This document shows positions 1 through 9,001 of a stretch of 64,000 nt of DNA, piece by piece. A program made the position numbers and the translations under genes. Every line of letters begins with the position of its first letter. The first letter of the stretch is position 1. The notes beneath the pieces are model-generated. The model saw nothing but the letters and a program-made list of their open reading frames with translations, made no database searches and was not told the origin of the DNA. The stretch is from the NCBI GenBank assembly GCA_000827205.1, contig KN832561.1:600153-664152 (forward strand). Reading direction: 5' to 3'. Origin of the DNA: Plicaturopsis crispa FD-325 SS-3. Taxonomy: Eukaryota; Basidiomycota; Agaricomycetes; Amylocorticiales; Amylocorticiaceae.

Positions 1-459
1 CTCAATAAAGTTTCAGTCGCGGTGATATTGCAGTTCTCAACAAACGTACCCCCAGGGTGATGAGTATTCCCTTCCTCTCTGCCATATGTGTGACGCGACC
101 ACCGACATGCGCGATCCAAACTTTCACGGTCGCGAAGTCCCTGTCTAGTAGATGAACGCTGCCATGTATATCCGCTACGAGAACACCAGCCGAGGACGAT
201 GCTACGGTGGATATTTCTGAAGCATGCTGAACCAAATACTAGTTAGACAGCATGGATGTGGGGCCGGAAGTTCGCTGCACCTTGAATATTTCAGGAGGAC
301 TAGCGAGGTCATTCACGTCTTTGACAGGTACGACATCAAAGAAAGGGAATTGGCGTAACTACAGCATACGTCGCGTTCAGCACATTTCATTGCAATAGAT
401 GACCTGAGACGTACCGCCGGCGCCGCACCTGCTGCAGCAGCAGCTTGGACTGAAGCCAT
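1..459 (-). CDS. VPS11: VPS11/PEP5, N-terminal part (runs off the window)
   Basis: N-terminal exons of the Vps11 subunit shared by the HOPS and CORVET tethering complexes, which drive endosome and vacuole fusion. Exon 1 (459-415) encodes MASVQAAAAAGAAPA, exon 2 (358-281) begins LRQFPFFDVVPVKD and holds the family signature FFDVVPVKDVxDLASPPEIFK, and exon 3 (226-50) starts the beta-propeller with VLVADIHGSVHLLDRDF. All three exons are in phase 0. The intron donor GTACG at 49 leads out of the window, so the rest of the propeller, the clathrin-repeat region and the C-terminal RING are not visible. The ATG at 459 is the first in frame and gives a start like other fungal Vps11 proteins. It diverges from ATP18 across 474 bp. 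Confidence 0.9.
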
Positions 460-933
460 TCAACAGAACACTACGAAATTCTCGTCCTTCCAGACTGAAT
501 ACGATGACCCTTCAAGTAGTCTGACGCCGATATACGCGTCTAGGATCTGTAACGCGGGGCAGACAGCTCTTAGTGAGACCGACGTCAAATGTCGGCGTCT
601 CGGAGACCAATGCTCTGCGGATTTTGTAGTGTCCTAGATGGAAATTGACCTGTAGTCCAGCCTAGCTCGTGTTCTCTGTAGTCCTAGATGTAAAGCAGCC
701 AAAGCAAGACTGCAAGCTCAGGACAAGCAATTTCTGAAATGGCGTCGCGCAGCCGCGGCCTCATTGGTGCAGTCAGTCACATGGCCTTCGCCGAAAGTCT
801 TCAGGCGGCGCTTTCCGGAGGTTCGTCTGCAACGTCCACCACAGTTTCTCTTCAAATTCCTCGTTCTGTAAGTCGTCCTTGCGCTCATATAGCAGCTACT
901 GGAACTGAACAAAACGACAGATATCGCCTTACA
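460..933. promoter_or_regulatory. Shared upstream region of VPS11 and ATP18
   Basis: 474 bp between two divergent start codons. Open frames in it have no recognisable protein and no splice pattern. It must carry both promoters and 5' leaders; I cannot point to a convincing TATA box or factor site. Confidence 0.5.
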
Positions 934-1231
934 ATGGCTTTCCTCGGTCTCCGCAAATGGCCCACACCCGCACGTCGTTCTCGTATTCATGCACATACAC
1001 ACGTCTGACCTACAGCGCATATTAGTTCGCTAAGCCCATGTGGCCGTTTTTCGCCGCCGCAGGCATCACAACTTTCCTCGTAGCCAAGGGACAAGAATTG
1101 GGCGTCCGGTGTACGTCCTATTGCTCTGGTTTTCATTGCTCTTTTCTGACACGTTGGTCACAGCCGAAGAATTCGCCAAGGACCCGCGTAACCCATACGC
1201 GCAGCAGATCGCGAAGGAGACTCATCATTAG
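934..1231 (+). CDS. ATP18: ATP synthase subunit i/j (Atp18)
   Basis: Small single-pass inner-membrane subunit of the mitochondrial F1Fo ATP synthase, about 59 residues, the usual size. Three exons: 934-969, 1035-1110 and 1164-1231. The product begins MAFLGLRKWPTP, continues PMWPFFAAAGITTFLVAKG as the membrane segment, and ends EEFAKDPRNPYAQQIAKETHH; the KWPTP, PMWPFF and DPRNP motifs are the family marks seen in yeast Atp18. Intron 2 is ordinary (GTACGT...CAG). Intron 1 only keeps frame if exon 1 stops after the CCC at 969, so that the intron begins GCACGT, a GC-AG intron. A longer open frame starting at 739 runs into exon 1 but lacks family support upstream of 934. Confidence 0.88.
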
Positions 1232-1872
1232 AAATGTCTGGAATATAGCCCACGTTCAATAAAATCGGCGATACTCGTCACTGCGTGAGGAGCCCACTTT
1301 CCTCGTGCCTCGCGGCGGCGGCGCCGTCAGTTACAACGACTTCGTCACTCAACATGTTCTTACCAAACGGTCCAATGGTCTTAGTCTCCACGAGCACAGC
1401 AAGCCCCATCGTTGTTTGGTCAACAACTATTGACATCAGCGTAAGCAGAAAACAGACCCCACATAAGGACAGCACCATATATCTTCCGTCTACCCCATGG
1501 CATACATATTAAAGCAATATGTTCTAAATGATTTACGGTGCCGCGTAGCCTGCTAAGGATCATTGAAGTTAACTATAGATTACTGTAGAACATTAAACTG
1601 CAACCAGCCTGCAACATGTATACGAAAAGGGATAGGCCAGTGCTTGCTTACTGCACTGAAAAAAGATGAGACAAGTAATGTATGCAAGATGGGAGGAAGT
1701 TCATATGTAAATTGAATGCTGAGGATGTCGCCATCTCAGTTTCTTGTAGGATAGGATAGGTGTCGCTAATATCTTGGGGAGAACAGCCAACATTAGAGAC
1801 TCGCCATCGAGCAAGCAGTCAAAGAAACGCACGAATAAACAAACAATGATAACAATTTGAGGATCCCGAGCG
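1232..1872. other. Intergenic, one weak 66-codon frame
   Basis: 641 bp between the convergent ends of ATP18 and the SWIM/RING gene. A minus-strand frame at 1478-1278 codes for 66 residues with a hydrophobic N-terminus (MVLSLCGVCFLLTLMSIVV); the plus strand there also has a frame of similar length. I recognise neither and see no splice partner. The rest is AT-richer and shows nothing. Confidence 0.35.
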
Positions 1873-3341
1873 CTAATAGTCGTCGTAGTCCTGGTACCCA
1901 TAGTACCTCTGGCCTCTTCTAGGTCCGTGATAATCTACCATGACGCACATAATCAGCAAAGGTATGGCATACATGCATGGATACCAAGACCCACAGGTGC
2001 TCGTATCACGCTGGGGGCTAAGTCCTGCGACACCCGCAAGGTTAATGTACCCCTGCGCGGCACGTCCAGCGCCAGAGCCACCAGCAGGCGCTGGCATGAC
2101 CCATTTCGCCCGGCACCACACGCACGTGGGATTGTTTCCCGACGAGCGTACCCCTACGTGTAGATGTAAGTATTTCGTTCCTTGCGGCAAGCATCGCAGT
2201 GGACATACATTGCTGGAAGCACTCCTTGTGCAGCGCGTTCCCGCAGGAGTCGCAGAACGAGAGGCTGGGGACGGGGGTGCTGTGCATGGCCTCGTAGCAC
2301 ACCGGGCAGTCGTCGTCTTTGCCTGGCATGCGTTTTTTCGCAGCGCTGTCTTGGGATGAGGACCCCGCAGATTTTCCCGACGCGCGCTGGTAGGCTTCGC
2401 GCACGCGCGGGTGTGCTAGCGAGTTCGGCGCAGCAGGCGCATCCGTGAATATCTCCTCGAGCTCGGAGGTCAGGAGTGCTCTAATGCAGGATGTCAGCAT
2501 GATAAGAGTTGTTAGCACAAATTGCGTACTTTTGATACCAGTGCCCGGAATGCTGCGGAACTTGGAGTACTGGATCGAGCGTCAGTAAGGGACTCACGTT
2601 GAATCAAAGTGATATCCACCTTTCAAGTAGATGAATAGCTGTAGCGCCAGCTTCAGTCGACGTGGGCGTCAATGGACATCAAACGAAAGCTTACAATGTG
2701 TTTACAGTGGTTGCCCTTCTGCGAATCGGGGCCTGTATGCGAGCGTCAATTGATGTATCCTATATACGATCAACGTGAACCATAGCGTACAGCTGCATGA
2801 AGGTCGCTTGTCGATCGTGACGGTGTATACCTACAGGTTCCCGTTAATACAGGTGGGTGAACACGTCTGTAGATCACCTACATTTCCGGTAGAGCCCAAA
2901 ACACTGAACTCTTCGCGCAGCTCCCCGTTCACGCGTTTTCTGTCTACCATGAAAAATCTGAAAACAACATATCAGAGAACACATAGCGCGGGGCAATAGG
3001 ACATGAACGAACCTTTGAGACATAACCCTGTCCACGCGTTCCAAGATATTCTTTGGACACGATTTCTTGAACATGGCACCCCGCTTCTCCGGAGCGGGGG
3101 CATCTGGATCTTTGGCTTTGCGCTTTCGCTCGGGTTTAGCGGGCGGCGCGTCGGTACTGTACGCGGTAGGTTTGGAGGATGCGCTTGAACCAGAGGGCGC
3201 AGCGACATCTTTCTTGCTGCGCTTCCGCTCGGGTTTCGCAGGTGGCGCCTCGTCGTATTTGGCGTTGGAGGATGAACCAGCGGCAGCCATTGCGCGGTCG
3301 AACGCGTCCAGATCTAAGCGCTTGCGCTTTCCTGTAGACAT
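1873..3341 (-). CDS. SWIM and RING zinc-finger protein (putative E3 ubiquitin ligase)
   Basis: Nine exons can be joined in frame: 3341-3013, 2957-2882, 2830-2791, 2732-2695, 2638-2620, 2560-2530, 2480-2209, 2153-1995 and 1934-1873. The first 110 residues are lysine-rich (MSTGKRKRLDLDAFDRAM) with two repeats of APPAKPERKR, likely nuclear-localisation signals. Then follow a SWIM finger (CSCPDSQKGNHCKHI, spread over two tiny exons), a linker LLTSELEEIFTDAPAAPN, and a RING-like finger with CPVC, CDSCGNALHKECF and CVWC pairs. The C-terminus is tyrosine-rich. This order resembles ZSWIM2/MEX-type ligases that bind E2 enzymes through the RING; the substrate is unknown. Exons as small as 19 and 31 nt occur. 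It diverges from the cis-prenyltransferase pair across 183 bp. Confidence 0.88.
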
Positions 3342-3524
3342 GTTCAGTAGTAGCTGTTATGCAAGAAATATGAGAGGAAAAGCAAGATCTTGAGAGCAAG
3401 AGCTCGTCGTCGTCTTTATATCCGCGACGCGCTTTGGCGGCGTCCCACGCTTCCCCGGACCGCCAACTTCTTGAAACTTGTTGAAGGGCACCGCGACAGT
3501 TGCAGCACTCTAAACTGTACCGCC
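3342..3524. promoter_or_regulatory. Short divergent promoter of the SWIM/RING gene and cis-PT copy A
   Basis: 183 bp separate the two start codons. From 3424 rightward the sequence is repeated upstream of cis-PT copy B (from 4839), so both copies share their proximal ~100 bp, but copy B lacks the SWIM-gene side. Confidence 0.5.
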
Positions 3525-4654
3525 ATGTTCCCGCTTGACTGGCTAAGGTCGCTAGCAAGACGCGCCCTAATTGCGACGCTCGCAGCTGGTCCTATCCCCC
3601 AACATGTCGCGTTTCTGATGGACGGAAACAGGCGTTATGCGCGCCGCCTACACCAGCAGGTCGCGGTCGGCCATTCGCAGGGGTTCGTCACACTCAAACG
3701 GGTACGCTCCATATAGTCACTGATTTGAACGCCTGCTTGTATCTGACGGGCGCGTTGTGGACTTGTAGATGTTGGAAATATGTTTACTCTTGGGCGTTCG
3801 CTGTGTAACTGCGTACACGTTTTCGATCGAGAACTTCAAGCGCTCTGAGGACGAGGTTGGCGCACTCATGAGCTTGGCAGAGGAGAAATTAATGGAGTTG
3901 TGCCAACATGGGTGCGTCTAGCGGTCAAACCTTTGACCGTGATTTAATCATAGTAATCATATCCGTACAGGGACCTGCTAGATGAATACGGTGTACGGCT
4001 CAACGTTTTGGGCCGTACTGAATTGTTGCATCCCACGGTACAAGATGCTATCAAGAAAGCAGAGAACCTGACTCGACATAACGACCGGTGGGCACCATCG
4101 TGGGCATATCCTGGCTATGCTGATTATTTGTACATGAAACAGCGCAATTTTAAATCTCTGCATGCCTTATACCGCACGAGATGAGATAACTACAGCGGTC
4201 GAGTCTACTGTTCGCGACGCGCTTTCGAATCCGTATGTCTGCCTGTGCGTTCGGACAGTCAACCCCACCTCTGAACTCTATTATCTTACAGCGAACGCGA
4301 GCTTGAAATCAGCGAGAAAGACATCGAGGACCATTTGATGACCTCGTTAGTAGGTAGCCCGCCGCTAGATATCCTGATACGTACCAGCGGCGTTAAGCGG
4401 CTGAGCGACTTCATGTTGTGGCAGGTGCGTGCTCGAATGCGTGTCCTTACACTGTCCGCTCATTGATCATGATCGGAACTCCCCGCCTTCGGTGCCCCAC
4501 ACTTCAACATGTACTTGCCCGCATCCCGCAGTGCTGTGAGGACACGCAGCTGCAGTTCAGCGAAACATACTGGCCCGACTTTGGCCTGCGGGAGTTTGTC
4601 CCGATCATTCTGGACTACCAACGCAAAGTCTGGCAACGCGACGGAGTCTGGTAA
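3525..4654 (+). CDS. RER2: cis-prenyltransferase (dehydrodolichyl diphosphate synthase), tandem copy A
   Basis: Makes long cis-polyprenyl diphosphate from FPP and IPP for dolichol at the ER. Exons 3525-3701, 3769-3911, 3971-4087, 4143-4232, 4292-4424 and 4532-4654 join to 260 codons, the normal length. All conserved regions are present: [15 protein letters not shown] with the catalytic Asp, [34 protein letters not shown], and the IPP-binding [18 protein letters not shown] followed by ETYWPDF. It lacks an N-terminal membrane domain of the Nus1 type, so it should be the catalytic subunit. A near-identical gene follows at 4921-6071. The stop lies in TGGTAACA, which in this copy also reads as a weak splice donor; I kept the stop. 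Confidence 0.93.
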
Positions 4655-4920
4655 CATGCGCCCTGGCTCGTACGGTATTGGTTCCTGTGCTTGTTGTTAC
4701 CCTGGCCTCGTTTGCGGCCTTGTGTTGTGGTGTCTACATGCGATATTTCAACCCCTTTGGAATCCCTCTGATGCAGCAAACAGCAGCAAGGCGACAGGGT
4801 ATATGGTGGGTGTATCTCCGATGTCAAAGAAACAATTTGCGACGCGCTTTGGCGGCGTCCTACGCTTCCCCGGACGGACCGCCAAACTTGCTACTCGGTT
4901 GCACTGTAACCTGTACCGCC

Positions 4921-6071
4921 ATGTTCCCGCTTGACATGCTAAGGTCGCTGGCAAAACTCGCCCTACTTGCGACGCTCGCAGCGGGTCCTATCCCCCAACA
5001 TGTCGCGTTTCTGATGGACGGAAACAGGCGTTATGCGCGACGCCTACACCAGCAGGTCGCAGTCGGCCATTCGCAGGGTTTTGTGACACTTAAACGGGTA
5101 CGCTCCGTCTCGCCATTGATTTGGATGCGTGCTTGTATTTGACGGGTGCGTTGTGGATTTGTAGATGTTGAAAATATGTTTGTTCTTGGGTGTTCGATGC
5201 GTAACTGTGTACACGTTTTCGATCGAGAACTTCAAGCGCTCCGAGGACGAGGTAGGCGCACTCATGAGCTTGATAGAGGAGAAATTAATGGAATTGTGCC
5301 AACATGGGTGCGTCCAGTGGTCACACCTTTGACCGTCATTTATCCATATCCGCACAGGGGGCTGCTAGATGAATACAGTGTACGGCTCAACGTTTTGGGC
5401 CGTACGGAACTGTTGCATCCCACGGTACAAGATGCTATCAGGAAAGCAGAGGACATGACCCGCCATAACGACCGGTGGGTGCCGTCGTGTGCACCATATC
5501 CTGGCTATGCTGATTATTTTCACATGAAACAGCGCGATTTTAAATGTCTGCATGCCTTATACTGCACGAGATGAGATAACCACAGCAGTCCAGTCTACTG
5601 TCCGCGATGCGCTTTCAAACCCGTAAGTTTCGTTGTTCGCTCGGATAGTTAACCCCACCTCTCAACTCTGTTATCTTACAGCGAGCGCGAGCTTGAAATC
5701 AGTGAGAAAGACATCGAGGAACATTTGATGACCTCGTTAGCGGGTAGCCCGCCGCTAGATATCCTGATACGTACAAGCGGCGTTAAACGGCTGAGCGACT
5801 TCATGTTGTGGCAGGTGCGTGCTCGAATGCGTGTCCTTACATTGACCGCTTATTGATCATGATCGGAACTCCCCGCCTTCATACGCCCTCTTCATTTGTC
5901 TGGACACGCTGCCCCACGCTTCAACATGTACTTGCCCGCATCCCGCAGTGCTGTGAGGACACGCAGCTGCAGTTCAGTGAGACATATTGGCCCGACTTTG
6001 GCCTGCGGGAGTTCGTCCCGATCATTCTGGACTATCAACGCAAAGTCTGGCAACGCGGCGACGGAGTCTGA
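4921..6071 (+). CDS. RER2: cis-prenyltransferase, tandem copy B
   Basis: Second copy of the dehydrodolichyl diphosphate synthase gene. Exons 4921-5097, 5165-5307, 5358-5474, 5533-5622, 5682-5814 and 5949-6071 have exactly the same lengths as those of copy A and give 260 codons. By eye about 21 residues differ (roughly 92% identity), for example WLRSLARR to MLRSLAKL near the start, LNLC to LNVC, and QRDGVW to QRGDGV at the end. All catalytic motifs are kept ([46 protein letters not shown]). Introns diverge more than exons; intron 5 is longer by about 26 nt. Both copies look functional. Whether they differ in chain length or in expression cannot be read from the sequence. Confidence 0.92.
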
Positions 6072-7336
6072 TAACATGCGCCCTGGCTCATACGGTATTG
6101 GGTTCCCGTGCTTGTTGATATCCTGGCCTCGTTTGCGGCCTTGTGTTGTGGTGTCTACATATTCCATATCTCAACCCTTTTGGAATCCCTTTGATGCAAC
6201 AAGCAGCAGCAAGGCGACAGGGTATATCGTGTGTCTATTCCCCGTGCCCGATCGTGTCCAGTATCGCCGTTGGCCTTGTGCGATACAGATGTCCACGGTA
6301 GGGGCGAAATGCAAGCTTACAGCTTTTCCCTCCGGCGGCGATGACGAGCCTGTCTACCCAAGCATCCTAGAAGCTGTGCCTGACTCGGGCCCGCCTTTTG
6401 TTTAGGAGCTGTGGAATCATCACCCAACGCGGGCACGAAGTAACGCCTTCTCGACGATCGGTACTTTGGCGTCCCGAAACATACGTGCCACAAAAGTGAC
6501 TGCGCAATACCGTGCCGTGGAAGGTACGTGTCCGCCTCATGTCCTTCCAAAGAGCGCCCGTGTCTTATTCTCCTACGCCGTTGAACACTTTCCGCTCCTG
6601 CCGCTGCTCCCGACGTAGTGTGGCCTCCATGCTTTATGTCGTACTGAGCTGTGGCGTTGCATAGCTACCCCTTGAATGGATTATACCGATGCGCCTGCAG
6701 GTTAAGTCCTGTAGCCTGCTACTCAGGGACAGCGTACAGTCGCAGGCACTCATGAGTCATGATAATCGCATGTCGCGTTTCATTATCGTCAGTTTCTATC
6801 TTCTTCTCACTCTCATGACGGGATGCTATTCTGATGCCTCTCTGCAGCGGACGAGTATCCTGGCCATGGTTTCACGTGGCGGACTGAGGTGCCGTTTTAC
6901 AACTACGTCTTCCCATCCAGCTGCAATCCGGCCCTTGACGCCGGCAACAAATAGCTCTCGCTGCTTCTGGAGTACTGGATTTAGATCATCGTTGCCCTAT
7001 ACCCGTATTTCCGAGCTGTGCCGAGTAAACAGCCACCCGAGTGCATCGGGGCATGGGTGGACGCGATACCGTGGGGCAAGCCTCGAGGAGGCCACCCTTC
7101 TTCACATCTACACTGTGTGCCGAATGCCACGAAATCGACTCGGGGACAGCGGACCAAGGATTCACAACGTGCGCAGCACAGATGTAAGACTTTGCCTCCG
7201 CGTCCGTAAGTAGACAGCAGTGCATCTTGGGCGCTCAAGCGCATATATAACGCGTTTGGTCCCGTAAGCCTCCCAAGACAGTATCAGTATCTAACGCCTC
7301 TTTCCTAATATCTGCTTCTTTTTTTACCCAGGCATC
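6072..7336. other. Unresolved stretch with coding-like fragments (+)
   Basis: After the duplicated 3' tail (to about 6230), several plus-strand pieces look coding but do not join into a family I know. Examples are SGGDDEPVYPSILEAVP (near 6340), ARSNAFSTIGTLASRN (near 6445), VLFSYAVEHFPLLPLLP (near 6575), a hydrophobic MSRFIIVSFYLLLTLM start (near 6769), and EYPGHGFTWRTEVPFYN (near 6860). Donor and acceptor-like sites lie at some edges, such as GAAGGTACG near 6520. It may be a fast-evolving multi-exon gene or the decayed remains of one. I do not assign a function or exact exons. Confidence 0.3.
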
Positions 7337-8605
7337 ATGACTAGAGTTGCTCAGGAGCTCGATGATACCAGCATCTCCGACGCCATTCAACACTCCTCGA
7401 TCTCATGTCGAGGTATACTGTTATATGCAATGCTCTTCTACCTAATCTCATCAACATACCCCAGATTCTCCGGCCAACTCTCGCGAAGGATGGTGCCCCA
7501 CACACAGTGATGTCGGAATCGAACACGATGACGATGGATCTCGGGGTCCCACGGAAGATGACGGCGAACCCAACGTGCAGCAGGGCTGCAGCGGCGGAGT
7601 CGATCTCCCCGAACTCGATGTTAATTTCTCCGCAGGTTCAGGTGCAACTTCACGACTCTATCTTTCCCTCCAGCCATCTCATACACATCCCAGCAGAGAG
7701 TGGCACAGTTGGCAGCGATGATGATATTGACGACGACGACGACGACGACACCGTCACTTTGTCACCCGATGATGACAATGCAGATGAAAACGGTTCTGTG
7801 AACATCGCTGGCCACATCTCCAAATTGCACAAGGGCGTTACCCACCCTCTCGGCGGCCATACTAGCCCTCCCTCGCCTGCGACATTAGTCACCGCGATAA
7901 TTCCGCCAAACTCTGTTTCTCGCTACGATTCAAGCATTAATTCCCCGCGGGACGGAGGTTTGTTGCATTCTCTCTCGTGCCAATTGACCCATTTTTCTAA
8001 CCCAACTTCAGGTGAACCGGTTTCCGACGCTTTGAAGGAAGATGTAGACCTAGAGCCAGGTGTTCTGTGGTCTTTCCAGCAGAACTACAGCAAAGCGCGT
8101 TCGCCGCAGCAAAAGTGGAATGCAGGGGTTTCTGCTATGGTAAGAACCCTCAGCCCCGGTCTCTTCGATGTTATGCTTTCCTCATCAGTCTCACTACTAG
8201 GCATCGGCATACGCGGGGATCTTGGTCCTGTTTATGGGTTTCGTAAACAACAAATTGGGCTTCCTCGACGACGCTGCATATCCGCGCGACCTCATTATAA
8301 GGGTCCTTCTCTACTCCTCGCTCGTAAACAGCGTCCTCTGTGGGCTCATAGCAGGACTCTCTTCCGTAGCCACGCGGGTCAGCCGGTGGGTTGTCCGGTT
8401 TAGCGTATGGCTCCTCTTCGTCGCCGCATTCGAGGGACTAGCTGGGCTAGTATTCTTCGTGGTGGTGGCGGAGAATATGGTGCTGTGCCTCGTCGTCGTG
8501 GGACAGATGGTCATTTGTGGGTTTCTAGTGGCGGTGTACGGTTTAAATATGTTTGAGTCGACGAGGCGCTGGCTGTCGGGATGGCTGTCCCACGTCCCGC
8601 GATGA
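7337..8605 (+). CDS. Unknown acidic protein with C-terminal membrane domain
   Basis: Five exons (7337-7412, 7465-7641, 7694-7957, 8012-8139, 8201-8605) join in frame to 349 codons; the phases match at every junction. The first ~230 residues are polar and acidic, with a run DDDIDDDDDDD and several EDD/EHDDD patches, and look disordered and cytosolic. The last 135 residues carry about four hydrophobic segments: AYAGILVLFMGFV, the stretch around VLLYSSLVNSVLCGLIAGL, VWLLFVAAFEGLAGLVFFVVV and LVVVGQMVICGFLVAVYGL. I recognise no catalytic motif and no named family. A link between WSFQQNYSKARSPQQKWNAG and the first helix is well conserved-looking. The tail ends RWLSGWLSHVPR. Function unknown. Confidence 0.7.
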
Positions 8606-9001
8606 ATGTGAGTTTCATTTCAAGCCTCGTCCACGTGTCTTTAATTTGACCATATGTTTTCATGTTTCTTCCTAGTTGGCGCCTCGAGCTCCGTTCCCGG
8701 AAATTAAATGCGTGAACTCGTGACAATCTCGGACGGACTCCGCTCGCGGTCGCTCCTTGTTATTTCTTGACAATACTGTGTACTCTCAGGCTTTCGACTG
8801 GCTCGAGTCTTTTAGGATGGGACACTAGTACTATAGCTATGATGTATCATGGTGTATCCTTTTCCATGCCCAATGTTTATGTCTAGGGCATGCAAGTCAT
8901 GACCCTAGGGCCTACTATGATGACCGCATGCGACGTGGGGCGAACGTAGGTTTTCCAATTCGGAACGCGCGTACGGCGGCTCCAGTCTCTACACGTTGTG
9001 C
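8606..9001. other. Convergent intergenic spacer
   Basis: 396 bp between the 3' ends of the membrane-protein gene and the MFS gene. No gene seen. The spacer should hold both 3' UTRs. Confidence 0.5.

Larger units (their letters stand above)
3424..6230 (+). repeat. Tandem duplication of a ~1.4 kb unit carrying cis-PT
   Basis: Unit A runs from about 3424 to 4806 and unit B from about 4839 to 6230. The units share about 100 bp of upstream sequence (beginning GCGACGCGCTTTGGCGGCGT), all exons and introns, and about 150 bp after the stop (ending GCGACAGGGTATAT). The start codons are 1396 bp apart. Head-to-tail order and the short unique spacer (about 4807-4838) fit unequal crossing over. Exon lengths are identical; differences sit in introns and flanks, which suggests selection on both proteins. 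Confidence 0.9.
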
